A DNA stretch of 59,070 nucleotides, taken from assembly GCA_039028895.1 (NCBI GenBank), contig JBCCHF010000042.1, positions 1 through 59,070 of the forward strand, in the 5' to 3' direction. Position 1 is the stretch's first letter, and every line of letters begins with the position of its first letter. The position numbers and the translations under genes are program-made. The notes beneath the pieces are model-generated. The model searched no databases. It was not told the origin of the DNA and saw only the letters and a list, made by a program, of their open reading frames with translations. Origin of the DNA: JAHDCJ01 sp039028895. GTDB taxonomy: Bacteria > Bacteroidota > Bacteroidia > Chitinophagales > Saprospiraceae. This document shows positions 17,628 through 26,457 of the stretch, one piece after another.

Positions 17628-18881
17628 TTATTTATCCAGCTTAAGGAATTTGCCTGGATCGGATATCCAGTCTTCACCTTGCACGTGCACAAAGTAAGTG
17701 CCAACTGCCAGGTGGTCCAGGTCAATTCTTAGGTTATTACCACCTTGAACGAGCTCAGCATTCTCACGATAAACTACGCGCCCCAATACATCAGAGATCA
17801 ATACTTCTGAATCCTCTACATCCTTATTGGTAAAGACAGTCAGCTTCAGGGGTTTGCCCGGCACAAGCGGATTAGGAAAGATATCTGCGATACCGGTCAC
17901 TACATTTTCATCAAAACAGGATGACTGCATATAGATGGCAGGAGAAGTCGTATTGGTACCATCAAAATCAACTTGTTTTAACCTGTAGAAATTATCAAGA
18001 TCGACAGATTCGTCGGTAAAGGTGTAGAATCTTGGTGTAAGGGTAGTTCCAGCTCCATCAACGGTGACAAGTGGTCGGTAATTGATTCCGTCACTACTTT
18101 CCTCAATAACAAAGTAATCGTTATTGGTTTCCGTGTCAGTTTGCCATTCCAGTTCAATGGCACACCCTAGATCACGGGCTCTGAAAAATGCCAGCTCGAT
18201 AGGTAATATCGTACCACATTCTGCATATGGATCATATACAAAGTTATAATAGTTGCCTTCTGATGCTGCAACTTTTACACCATTGTACATTTCCCCGATA
18301 AAGGTGTTTGGAAAATCTTCGGGGGCATGCGTGTGCCAAGATAGTTCTATAGGATCGTTGACAGGAGAAGTAGTAGAAGGCGGAGGTCCACCAGCGTCAT
18401 TTAACCAGTTGTCACCATAATACAGGCGCAAACGGCCAACGCTAACCCACTCATCAGCATAAACAGGATAACCATCACCACCGGCAAGTCTTAGATTATA
18501 AGATGTGACACTGTCTGTCGACCCCGTAAGGGTATGCGCCTCAAAAAAACTAAAGGCCCCATCACGGGCTACAAATCCACTGAGATCAAGCTCTTCATGG
18601 ATATAAATACTCTGATCATCCGGATTGGTATTGGGGAAAATAATAGGAGGGTCAATAGGAACGATAGCACCCCTGTTGAAAGAAAATCTATAATTCTGAT
18701 CAGTTATTCTGAATTCAGTAGCACCGGATGCCGCTTGCACCTGGACATCCAGAAAGAGCATATCATTATCACAGTCAATTGAACTCAACGAGAACTGAAC
18801 ATTATATTGTCCCGGATTCCCTTGTCCAAAAAGGATGAATGGCGTAATAATAAATATAAATAATTGTACAATGTGTTTCAT
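17628..18881 (-). CDS. Secreted protein with type IX secretion C-terminal sorting domain
   Basis: A 417-residue exported protein with signal peptide MKHIVQLFIFIITPFILFGQ. The C-terminal 85 residues are a type A T9SS sorting domain: GIADIFPNPLVPGKPLKL, SEVLISDVLGRVVYRE, LAVGTYFVHVQGED. Before it, about residues 228-320 form a beta-sandwich typical of T9SS cargo (LPIELAFFRARDLGCAIELE; NNDYFVIEESSDGINYRPL). The N-terminal 200 residues are an unrecognised beta-rich domain with no catalytic motif seen. It is probably exported through T9SS and attached to the surface or released. It ends 18 bases from the convergent DUF3467 gene. Confidence 0.88.
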   Translation of the reverse strand: MKHIVQLFIFIITPFILFGQGNPGQYNVQFSLSSIDCDNDMLFLDVQVQAASGATEFRITDQNYRFSFNRGAIVPIDPPIIFPNTNPDDQSIYIHEELDLSGFVARDGAFSFFEAHTLTGSTDSVTSYNLRLAGGDGYPVYADEWVSVGRLRLYYGDNWLNDAGGPPPSTTSPVNDPIELSWHTHAPEDFPNTFIGEMYNGVKVAASEGNYYNFVYDPYAECGTILPIELAFFRARDLGCAIELEWQTDTETNNDYFVIEESSDGINYRPLVTVDGAGTTLTPRFYTFTDESVDLDNFYRLKQVDFDGTNTTSPAIYMQSSCFDENVVTGIADIFPNPLVPGKPLKLTVFTNKDVEDSEVLISDVLGRVVYRENAELVQGGNNLRIDLDHLAVGTYFVHVQGEDWISDPGKFLKLDK

Positions 18882-19160
18882 TGGCTGGAGTATTAATGGG
18901 AGTCAGAACAGCGTGAATTCTTGCCTAGCCAACTTTGGCACCTTAAAAATACAAAAAATAAAGTGGTATTAAAATATTTATAGTGTCATCAGTCCAACAT
19001 AACCACAAAAATTATCTCACTTATTATCAATTAGTTAGACAACATTCTACCTCATTTGGTTGCAAACAGGTTAATAATTGAAACATTAGGAAAGCAATTT
19101 GACGACAGGGATTTGGTTGTCAACGAGAAACAGATTTTTTTAACTTATTATTTATAAAAA

Positions 19161-19195
19161 AAATATCCGCTCTGGGGTTGCCGGAGCGGATATTT
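19161..19195 (-). terminator. Strong intrinsic terminator for leftward transcription
   Basis: AAATATCCGCTC (19161-19172) pairs perfectly with GAGCGGATATTT (19184-19195) over an 11-base loop. On the minus strand the stem is followed directly by a T-run (an A-run at 19155-19163 on the plus strand). No annotated long gene lies just upstream on that strand, so the terminator implies a short transcript from about 19300. Confidence 0.8.
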
Positions 19196-19216
19196 GCCTT
19201 TTAGATAAAATTAATT

Positions 19217-19294
19217 TTAATCTTTACCGACTACATCGGTAATGATTATTTTCTTCACGCTGACAAAGTGAAGAAAACCGATAGCAGTTTTCAT
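19217..19294 (-). CDS. Putative 25-residue protein or structured small RNA
   Basis: On the minus strand an ATG at 19294 opens a frame of 25 codons (MKTAIGFLHFV then SVKKIIITDVVGKD, stop at 19217-19219), followed 22 bases later by the terminator. The same DNA folds into two perfect hairpins: TTTTCTTCAC/GTGAAGAAAA (19249-19258 with 19268-19277) and TTACCGA/TCGGTAA (19224-19230 with 19236-19242). The unit could be a tiny gene, a regulatory RNA, or an RNA with a coding role. I do not recognise the peptide. The structure and terminator are seen; expression is inferred. Confidence 0.4.
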   Translation of the reverse strand: MKTAIGFLHFVSVKKIIITDVVGKD

Positions 19295-19515
19295 CGTCCA
19301 ATATTTAAGAAAAGTGAGTAAATGAGTTTGCTAAATGTCAAATGTTCCTATAAATATAGCGATTTTTCATAAACTTTCCAACACTGGTGGTCGGGCGACA
19401 GGCATTTCAATTTTGCCCTTCCAATTTTGTACCTTTACAAAATTCAGAAAAAAAGCTGCGTAACTACTGAGTTTATTACTTTCCCCAACTTGACACTATC
19501 TTAACTCCAGAATTT

Positions 19516-20595
19516 ATGTCCCAGGAAAAAAATTTCAATTTAAAGAACCATTTTTTAGAAGACGCATTTTGCATGGTCCGTTATGCCACAAATAGCGGAA
19601 AAAGTATTCCTGCTTCAGTAATCAGAATATTAGAGCAGTTAAGAGCAGACGGAATGGGAGATGTTATTGGGACCGAACTAAACGATAAGCATGGTCTGGA
19701 AGACCTCATACATGTACACGATCAACTGGTCAAAATAGTAGCTCCCGCCACTCCTGAGTCTATAAAATATCTCGAAAGCGAAGAAAACAAGAAAAGTTTC
19801 TTCGGATTTTTCTCCAAAGTAAGTTTCATTCGTCAACTGGGTTTTGCAACCATTTTTTGTTTCATTTTACTATTATCTCTAGCGACTATCAAAGAGGTTG
19901 GCTTTAACTCGGTAGGTATTTCTGGTGGACTTACCGGATGGGCTATGTTCGCTCATCTTATTTTCCTGCTTTCTGCTGCTGGATTGGGTGCTTCATTACA
20001 CGAGCTTTGGGAAGCAAGACAATACACCACTGACAGGACTTTCCATCCAAAATTCATTTCTTCATATTGGGCAAGATTTACCCTGGGGCTAGTGGCTGGT
20101 CTCGTATTAGCTACCCTGATCCCTGTCGAACATAAAGGAGATGTCCTAAACTCACTTAAACCTGCGACTGTTGCCTTACTTGGTGGTTTTTCTACTTCAC
20201 TGGTTTATAAGGTACTAAACAGGCTGGTTGAATTGGCAGAACAGTTTTTTGGAGGTAAGCCCAAAGAAGCAGCAAAAGCTGAAAATGCAGCGGGAAAAGC
20301 TAAAGCAGAACTGGAAAAAAGTAATGCCAAAATTACACGGTATATTACCGAGGTCAAAGAATTACTCTCTGGTGGTGCAGACTCAGAACAGATCAAAGAT
20401 AAACTCGAGAAAATGCTGAATAGCATCCTGCCTGCTAGCGATGATTCTCCAGCTCCCAAAAATGAAGTCATTGAGGAAAGCAAGGGAATAACTACACTTG
20501 AAGTTGATGAATTTGACGAAAATGAGGAACAGTACAGGTCAGAGGAGTACCAATTAAATGTAAATGAACCTATCGAAAAATATAAAGGCCAATAA
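19516..20595 (+). CDS. Membrane protein of unknown function with C-terminal coiled coil
   Basis: A 359-residue protein with no signal peptide and a soluble N-terminal helical region of about 100 residues (HFLEDAFCMVRYATNSGKSI). Four likely membrane helices follow at about 105-127, 138-160, 185-205 and 212-235, and then an Ala/Lys/Glu-rich coiled coil (about 245-300) and an acidic tail. No enzyme motif is visible and I do not recognise a family. It is 11 bases ahead of the FKBP lipoprotein gene, so the two are probably co-transcribed. Confidence 0.75.
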   Translation: MSQEKNFNLKNHFLEDAFCMVRYATNSGKSIPASVIRILEQLRADGMGDVIGTELNDKHGLEDLIHVHDQLVKIVAPATPESIKYLESEENKKSFFGFFSKVSFIRQLGFATIFCFILLLSLATIKEVGFNSVGISGGLTGWAMFAHLIFLLSAAGLGASLHELWEARQYTTDRTFHPKFISSYWARFTLGLVAGLVLATLIPVEHKGDVLNSLKPATVALLGGFSTSLVYKVLNRLVELAEQFFGGKPKEAAKAENAAGKAKAELEKSNAKITRYITEVKELLSGGADSEQIKDKLEKMLNSILPASDDSPAPKNEVIEESKGITTLEVDEFDENEEQYRSEEYQLNVNEPIEKYKGQ

Positions 20596-20606
20596 AACCA
20601 AATTTC

Positions 20607-21506
20607 ATGAATTTAAATCAGTTATCTTTTATTGTTGTAGTGTTTGCCGCAATTTTTTCTAGTTGTGGTGGTGGTAACAGCTATACCCCTCTCCCTTTTT
20701 CGGAAGGTAGCCAGGAGGCTATTGATAATGAACTTATTATTAAACACCTCGTTGCCCAGGGAATTGAGGCACAGCATACCGAATCTGGCATTTATTATGT
20801 AATAGAAACACCGGGTGAAGGTGAGCATCCTACAGAACAATCAACGTTAACAGCCCATTATACTGGGACAACCCTTGACGGGAAAAAGTTCGATTCGTCA
20901 CTTGACAAAGGCCAGCCAATGTCATTTAAACTAGGAGGAATGATCCAGGGTTGGAAAGAATGCATCCCAATATTAAAAAAAGGAGGAAAGGGGACTTTCT
21001 ACATCCCTTCCGGCCTGGCTTACGGTCAAAGAGGTTATCCAGGGTTGATACCCCCAAATGCGCCTCTGAAATTTGAGGTTGAACTTATCGATTTCAAAGA
21101 CCAGGAAGCTGAAGATGAAAAATTAATCACTGCATACCTGGCCGCAAACGAACTCGAATACGAGCGGACGCCTGATGGTATCTATTATAAAATGGAAGTT
21201 GAAGGCGAAGGTGAGCATCCGACTGCAAGCAGCACGGTAAAATGTCACTATACAGGGACTTTCCTTGACGGCACAAAATTCGATTCTTCTTATGATTATC
21301 CAGGAGAACAGCCTATTGAATTCTCTCTTCAAAGAGTTATTCCGGGATGGACAAAAGGCATTCCTTTGCTTAAACCTGGTGGAAAAGCAACTTTAATTAT
21401 TCCTTCGGGGATTGCTTATGGCTCTTTCGGTAATCCAAGAGGTAACCCTCCAATCCCGCCTAATACGGTTTTAAAATTTGAAGTTGAACTCGTCGAAATA
21501 AAATAA
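20607..21506 (+). CDS. Lipoprotein with two tandem FKBP-type peptidyl-prolyl isomerase domains
   Basis: A 299-residue lipoprotein: signal ending in the lipobox around FSSC. Two FKBP domains follow, each led by a GEGEHPT linker: first HYTGTTLDGKKFDSSLDKGQ to PPNAPLKFEVELIDF, second HYTGTFLDGTKFDSSYDYPG to PPIPPNTVLKFEVELVE. Both keep the typical core (DGxxFDSS, GW, IPSGxAYG, LKFEVEL), suggesting both can be active. They probably assist folding of exported proteins in the periplasm or outer membrane. The duplication looks internal and old. A terminator follows at 21508. Confidence 0.93.
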   Translation: MNLNQLSFIVVVFAAIFSSCGGGNSYTPLPFSEGSQEAIDNELIIKHLVAQGIEAQHTESGIYYVIETPGEGEHPTEQSTLTAHYTGTTLDGKKFDSSLDKGQPMSFKLGGMIQGWKECIPILKKGGKGTFYIPSGLAYGQRGYPGLIPPNAPLKFEVELIDFKDQEAEDEKLITAYLAANELEYERTPDGIYYKMEVEGEGEHPTASSTVKCHYTGTFLDGTKFDSSYDYPGEQPIEFSLQRVIPGWTKGIPLLKPGGKATLIIPSGIAYGSFGNPRGNPPIPPNTVLKFEVELVEIK

Positions 21507-21507
21507 A

Positions 21508-21573
21508 GACACTTTTTACATTTTCATGGCATTCTCCCTATAGGGGGAATGCCATTATTCTTGTGTCTTTTTC
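21508..21573 (+). terminator. Intrinsic terminator after FKBP lipoprotein gene
   Basis: ATGGCATTCTCCC (21526-21538) pairs with GGGGGAATGCCAT (21543-21555) with one G-T wobble. Outer GACAC/GTGTC arms extend the stem, and TTTTT follows. It separates the FKBP operon from the M36 protease gene. Confidence 0.75.
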
Positions 21574-21707
21574 ACAAGCATTCCACAAACTGTCTTTTCC
21601 AAGTCAAATTATTGGTATTGTTCTATGCACTATGCCGAATTAAAATTGGCATATATTAAATTTGCACAGAATTTTTGAAACAGTTCTACTTCCTAAACTC
21701 TCTTTCT

Positions 21708-24700
21708 ATGTTAAAACTGAACACACACTTCAGGGCCAGCCTGATGCTGGTCTTTTCTTTTTTTATTAGTTCACTTCTTTTCGGTCAGGCACAAGGGCCT
21801 CTCGACGCTGCCTTAAGACACCTTGAGGAAAACAAAGATAAGCTTGGTCTTAACGATGTTGACCTGAGCAATTATGTTGTAACTGACCAATACGTTACAT
21901 CTTTCAGTGGCGTAACGCATGTCATCCTTAAACAAACCCATAACGGCATTGAAGTCTTTAATGGACAAATCAATGTTAATGTATTGCCCGACGGCACCAT
22001 CCTGAACGTCGGCAGCAAATTTATTTCTAACCTAGCCAGCAGAGTCAACACTGACGCACCTGCAATATCTGCGTTTGATGCTTTGGGTGTGTTATTACGC
22101 GCAAAGGATATCCCTTTTGAAGAAGCTCCACCAAGATTGAAGGAGCAAGTAAATGAGCACTTTTTCATTTTTGAAGAAAATGGTATCGCGCTTGAGCCTG
22201 TTAAAGTAAATCTGATCTACCAGCCGATGGCAGACAGAAGTGTAAAATTAGCATGGAATGTAAGGTTATACGAACTGGATGCCGACGACTGGTGGAATGT
22301 TTCAGTTGATGCCACTACAGGAGATATCCTCAGAACAGACAACCAGGTGATTCATTGTTCGTTTGGCTCTTCAGATGCTGTTTGTCAGGAAGACAAACAT
22401 TTTCATCGTGAAGCCAGCTTTCAGCGCAGAGCGAACTCTACCTTGAAAACTAAAAAGTTAAATGCACCTGATTCTTATAATGTATATGCATGGCCCATTG
22501 AAAGTCCAAATCACGGAAGTCGCTCGCTGGAAATAGATCCTGCAGATCCTGTTGGTTCCCCATTCGGCTGGCATGACACAGATGGTGCGCCGGGACCAGA
22601 GTTTACGATTACGCGTGGTAATAACACCCATGCTTATCAAGATATTTTTGATAATAACTTTTCTGCTGGCGACGAACCAGATGGAGGGCTTTCACTTGAT
22701 TTTGATTTCCCGCTCGACGCCTCCCTGAATACCCCATACGTATATATTGAAGCAGCAGTCACCAACTTATTTTATTGGTGTAATGTAGTTCACGATGTGT
22801 GGTATATCTATGGATTTGATGAAGCTGCAGGTAACTTCCAGGCTAACAACTATGGCAACCCTGGTGTTGAGGGAGACTGGATACGGGCTGAAGCCATGGA
22901 TGGCTCAGGTCAGAACAATGCCAATTTCTCCTCAGGTGCGGATGGAAGTAATGCTCGTATCCAAATGTATATTTGGGGTAGTGCTCCTCCGGGCGGTGGC
23001 AACCAGTTTGTTGTTACTGAGCCACCTTCGGTTGCCGGAGGTTATGGTGCTGTTCCAGCAGGATTTGGCGCTAACCTGCCAATAACACCTATCGTTGCTG
23101 ACGTTGTAGAAATCGATGATGGTACAGGTACAACAACTGACGCCTGTGAAGCTATTGTAAACGGCGCTGCACTTACTGGTAATATTGCATTGATCGATCG
23201 CGGAGATTGCCAATTTGGTGTGAAATGCCTTGCAGCAGAAAACGCAGGCGCGATTGCGGTTATTATGTGTAATAATAATCCGGGAGAGGGTGCTATTGTC
23301 ATGGGGGCAGGTACAGATGGTGGCGCTGTTACCATTCCAGCGGTCATGTTAAGTTTTGAAGATTGTCAGACCATACGCGCAGAAATACCTGGACTTGAAG
23401 TTCAGCTCAGTGCTGGTGATAACACTATCCCTAATCCGGGGCCAACTGCTCGTGATGGTGATTTGGATAATGGAATTATTGCCCACGAATACGGTCATGG
23501 CATTTCAATCCGCGGAACGGGTGGACCGAGTACAGGGAGTTGCCTGTTTAATAATGAACAACAAGGCGAAGGTTGGAGTGATTACTTCGGCCTCGTGATG
23601 ACTATCGAGCCCGGAGACCAGGGATCTGATGTTCGTGGTATAGGTACATATGCGGTTAACCAGCCTACAACAGGTGGTGGTATCAGAACTTTTCCTTACT
23701 CTACAGACTTCGGGGTTAACCCACATACTTACGCAGACATTGCTAACGAGTCTATTCCTCATGGTGTAGGTTCAGTCTGGTGTGCCATGATCTGGGATAT
23801 GACCTGGGCACTTATTGATGAATACGGTTTCGATCAGGATATCTATTATGGAACAGGTGGAAATAACATAGCAATGCGCCTGGTAATGGATGGTATCAAA
23901 CTACAATCGTGCGGACCTGGGTTTGTTGATGCTCGTGATGGTATTCTTGCTGCTGATGTAGCAAATTTTGGCGGAGCCAACCAATGTTTAATTTGGGAAG
24001 TGTTTGCACGCCGTGGACTTGGTTATTCAGCCTCACAGGGATCTGCTGACAACGTTGGAGACGGCACCGAGGCATTTGACCTTCCTCCTATATGTCTTGA
24101 CAATGTATTCCTTGTAAAAACTGCTCCTGAAACTGTAGAAGCAGGTGAAATTATCACCTACACCTTTGAAATTACCAATCCATCATTGAATGACTACAGT
24201 GGTGTAGTTGTTACTGATGAAATTCCTGCTGGAACCACCTTTGTTCCAGGTTCTATCTCATGTGGAGGTTCAGTTTCCGGTACGACCATAACCATTCCTT
24301 TAGGTAATCTTAATGCTGGTGAAACAACAACCTGTACCTTCCAGGTTATTGCCCCTGACCAGGGAAGTACAACACTTTTCTTTGATGACGTGGAGAATGA
24401 GCCAGGTCAATGGGTAACCAATGCAAATGTAGGAACCGAAAACTGGGTACAAAGTACAGCTAATCCATTCGGCGGTAATCAGTCATGGTTCGCTAACAAC
24501 ACTGATAGCGAATCTGATTTCACCTTAGAAATGGCCAATTCATTTACAGTTCCTTCAGGTCTGATCGCATTCAGCTTTGCACATAGCTACGATACAGAAG
24601 CATCATGGGATGGTGGTGTCGTTGAGATTCAGGCCAATGGCGGCAACTGGCAGGATCTTAATAACTTCTTTGTCCAGAATGGATATAATGCCACAATCAA

Positions 24701-25256
24701 TGAAAACCCTGCTTCAACCATTAGTCAGCAACCTGCTTTCACTGGTAATAGCAACGGCTATATCACTTCAATCATTTACCTGAATGCATTTATTGGACAA
24801 GACGTGAAAATTCGTTTCCGTTTTGCTTCTGATGGTTTTGTAGATGGCGATGGCTGGCATATTGACGACATCCGGGTTACTGACCTCATTAATGTACCTA
24901 ATGAAGCTTGTGTAAGTGCCAATGAAGTTGAGGGCGGATGTGATGATATCGGCCAAATCGGAACCATCGTTTTGGGTGATGCCACCACAAGCATTGGTAA
25001 TGTCGAAAATACACTTGATATTTCATTGTATCCAAATCCAACAGACAGTAAGGTCTACATCGAGATTTCAGACGCTATCAATGGCAAGGTCGAGATCGAA
25101 GTGATGAGTGTTGATGGCCGTGCCATGTCCTCACAAACAATTGAATCCGTTTCAGGACCGATTGAAGTGGATATGTCTACTTTAGGTGCAGGAATTTACC
25201 TCGTACAGGTAAAAACTGATGATGCTGTTGCACTGGAAAAAATTGTTGTTCAATAA
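21708..25256 (+). CDS. Secreted M36 (fungalysin-type) zinc metalloprotease with T9SS tail
   Basis: A 1182-residue exported protease. Start at ATG 21708 gives signal peptide MLKLNTHFRASLMLVFSFFI...FGQ; the in-frame TTG at 21675 is less likely. Order: a fungalysin/thermolysin-type propeptide (about 40-190); a catalytic domain split by a PA domain (about 437-563, IALIDRGDCQFGVKCLAAEN); zinc motif HEYGH at residues 593-597 with the third ligand Glu621 in EGWSDY; a DUF11 repeat (about 802-880, VVVTDEIPAGTTFVPGS); a beta-sandwich; and a C-terminal type A T9SS sorting domain (LDISLYPNPTDSKVYIEI). All catalytic residues are present. It is probably released or surface-bound through T9SS and degrades extracellular protein. 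A TAAATTTG word at 21657 may be its -7 element. A TIMP-like gene follows. Confidence 0.95.
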   Translation: MLKLNTHFRASLMLVFSFFISSLLFGQAQGPLDAALRHLEENKDKLGLNDVDLSNYVVTDQYVTSFSGVTHVILKQTHNGIEVFNGQINVNVLPDGTILNVGSKFISNLASRVNTDAPAISAFDALGVLLRAKDIPFEEAPPRLKEQVNEHFFIFEENGIALEPVKVNLIYQPMADRSVKLAWNVRLYELDADDWWNVSVDATTGDILRTDNQVIHCSFGSSDAVCQEDKHFHREASFQRRANSTLKTKKLNAPDSYNVYAWPIESPNHGSRSLEIDPADPVGSPFGWHDTDGAPGPEFTITRGNNTHAYQDIFDNNFSAGDEPDGGLSLDFDFPLDASLNTPYVYIEAAVTNLFYWCNVVHDVWYIYGFDEAAGNFQANNYGNPGVEGDWIRAEAMDGSGQNNANFSSGADGSNARIQMYIWGSAPPGGGNQFVVTEPPSVAGGYGAVPAGFGANLPITPIVADVVEIDDGTGTTTDACEAIVNGAALTGNIALIDRGDCQFGVKCLAAENAGAIAVIMCNNNPGEGAIVMGAGTDGGAVTIPAVMLSFEDCQTIRAEIPGLEVQLSAGDNTIPNPGPTARDGDLDNGIIAHEYGHGISIRGTGGPSTGSCLFNNEQQGEGWSDYFGLVMTIEPGDQGSDVRGIGTYAVNQPTTGGGIRTFPYSTDFGVNPHTYADIANESIPHGVGSVWCAMIWDMTWALIDEYGFDQDIYYGTGGNNIAMRLVMDGIKLQSCGPGFVDARDGILAADVANFGGANQCLIWEVFARRGLGYSASQGSADNVGDGTEAFDLPPICLDNVFLVKTAPETVEAGEIITYTFEITNPSLNDYSGVVVTDEIPAGTTFVPGSISCGGSVSGTTITIPLGNLNAGETTTCTFQVIAPDQGSTTLFFDDVENEPGQWVTNANVGTENWVQSTANPFGGNQSWFANNTDSESDFTLEMANSFTVPSGLIAFSFAHSYDTEASWDGGVVEIQANGGNWQDLNNFFVQNGYNATINENPASTISQQPAFTGNSNGYITSIIYLNAFIGQDVKIRFRFASDGFVDGDGWHIDDIRVTDLINVPNEACVSANEVEGGCDDIGQIGTIVLGDATTSIGNVENTLDISLYPNPTDSKVYIEISDAINGKVEIEVMSVDGRAMSSQTIESVSGPIEVDMSTLGAGIYLVQVKTDDAVALEKIVVQ

Positions 25257-25298
25257 TCAGGCATTTAATAATGCTTCATTGAATTAGTTGAAAAAAGA

Positions 25299-25338
25299 TA
25301 TAAAGGTCATTCCTTATGGGGATGGCCTTTATTTTTGT
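25299..25338 (+). terminator. Intrinsic terminator after M36 protease gene
   Basis: ATAAAGGTCATTCC and GGGGATGGCCTTTAT pair, with wobbles, around a short loop and are followed by TTTTTG. The stem sits 43 bases beyond the protease stop, so the TIMP-like gene downstream is probably transcribed mainly from its own promoter. Confidence 0.7.
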
Positions 25339-25385
25339 TTTGATCTGCCTAATCCCTAACTTCGGGGATCAAAACTGCGGACCAC

Positions 25386-26000
25386 ATGAAACTAAAACCC
25401 ATATTGACCCTCCTGTTATCCGTTCTCCTGTGCCATGGAGTATCAGCCTGCAGTTGCTGGCCGCTTGGGGAGATTGATGTTTTACAATATAATCAAGCCG
25501 AATATGTCTTTGTTGGTGTTGCAGAGAGTGTGGTTATTGACGAAGAAAACATGCAAAGGATTGTAACTTTCAGAATAAAGAAAAAGTATAAGTCTCCACG
25601 TAAGGGGAAAAGAGTAGTTATTCAAACTGCCTTACAATCGGCGACTTGTGGGCTGGGTATCAGCCAGGGACAGACATGGTATATTTGGGCCGCTAAAGGG
25701 CAGGATGGAATTTATCGAAGCAGCTTATGCACAAGGAGCATGCGCATTCCTACTAATATAAACGACAGCTCTCAAGAAACCACCTATCATAAAGACATTA
25801 CATTTATGAAAAGTCTGAAAAAGGTCAGAGGGACAACGACCTTCACCTACGATCATGGAAAGGCTATCGGTAAATTAAGAAGAGGATGCCCTATTGGGTC
25901 ATGGAATTATTATGATGAAAATGGTGACTTGAGACTGGTCTGCAGCTACGGAAAGCGAGGCCAAAAGATTAGTTGTACTGATACCAGCGCAAAGAACTAG
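25386..26000 (+). CDS. TIMP/NTR-like secreted protein
   Basis: A 204-residue exported protein. The signal peptide ends HGVSA, placing Cys22 at the mature N-terminus in CSCWPLGE, the CxC start seen in tissue inhibitor of metalloproteinases (TIMP)-like NTR domains. Beta strands follow (YVFVGVAESVV, RIVTFRIKKKYKS, RVVIQTALQSATCGLGI), with further cysteines. The last 50 residues (GKLRRGCPIGSWNYYDENGD) look like MORN/antitoxin-type repeats. VSAC also fits a lipobox, so the cysteine may instead be lipidated. It lies directly after a secreted metalloprotease gene. Whether it inhibits that enzyme is speculation. Confidence 0.75.
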   Translation: MKLKPILTLLLSVLLCHGVSACSCWPLGEIDVLQYNQAEYVFVGVAESVVIDEENMQRIVTFRIKKKYKSPRKGKRVVIQTALQSATCGLGISQGQTWYIWAAKGQDGIYRSSLCTRSMRIPTNINDSSQETTYHKDITFMKSLKKVRGTTTFTYDHGKAIGKLRRGCPIGSWNYYDENGDLRLVCSYGKRGQKISCTDTSAKN

Positions 26001-26016
26001 TAAACAACTTGCCAAT

Positions 26017-26454
26017 ATGGAGATTTGGGGATGGAAAACGGTGGCTATTTTTGATGTTTGGACAATCGAGCATATCTTGTCAGGGCTTTCGATAGGGTCA
26101 TTAGTAACCATTAGGAACTCAAAAGTCTTCAAAGAAAAACTTGGCATTGATGCCAAACAAATAAACACCAACTATTTTGACCTAATTGGTGTTTTATTCC
26201 TGGCATTCGCATGGGAAACTCTAGAGCATTATCTCGAAATTGGGCTAGCTGGCGAAGTCGTACAGTACTGGTTTCAGGGTGTTGAATTTTGGGCTAACCG
26301 ATTGATCTCTGATCCTTTAATGCTTGTGCTTGGTTATTATATTGTCAAACATTATACGTGGATGGTAACACCTGCAAGAATTTTATCCTTGATCTGGTTA
26401 ATTGTCCATATTTTTGTCTTCCCCCATAGCATGTACCTCCACGAAATTTTCTGA
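26017..26454 (+). CDS. Small integral membrane protein, unknown function
   Basis: A 145-residue protein with four or five hydrophobic segments (about 10-33, 53-70, 92-112, 118-137) and conserved-looking polar residues inside them: DVWTIEHILSGLSIG, AWETLEHYLE and ANRLISDPLML. The paired EH motifs in membrane helices resemble small integral membrane families that bind metal or lipid phosphate, but I cannot name one. It starts 16 bases after the TIMP-like gene and stops 3 bases before the PepSY gene, so the three form an operon. Confidence 0.7.
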   Translation: MEIWGWKTVAIFDVWTIEHILSGLSIGSLVTIRNSKVFKEKLGIDAKQINTNYFDLIGVLFLAFAWETLEHYLEIGLAGEVVQYWFQGVEFWANRLISDPLMLVLGYYIVKHYTWMVTPARILSLIWLIVHIFVFPHSMYLHEIF

Positions 26455-26457
26455 TCA

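Larger units (their letters stand above)
18882..19515. other. Intergenic region with a small structured locus
   Basis: A 634-base gap. Its left part should hold the promoter of the T9SS cargo gene (minus). The middle, 19161-19300, holds a minus-strand small locus made of two perfect hairpins and a terminator, annotated separately. Near 19430 a TACCTTTA word resembles a Bacteroidota -7 element for the plus-strand gene at 19516, though the TTTG upstream is closer (14 bases) than the consensus. Confidence 0.6.

Noticed and set aside
20607..21506. Tandem FKBP domains as an assembly duplication
   Set aside because: The two halves differ substantially in sequence and are in one continuous frame with distinct loops, so they are an ancient domain duplication.
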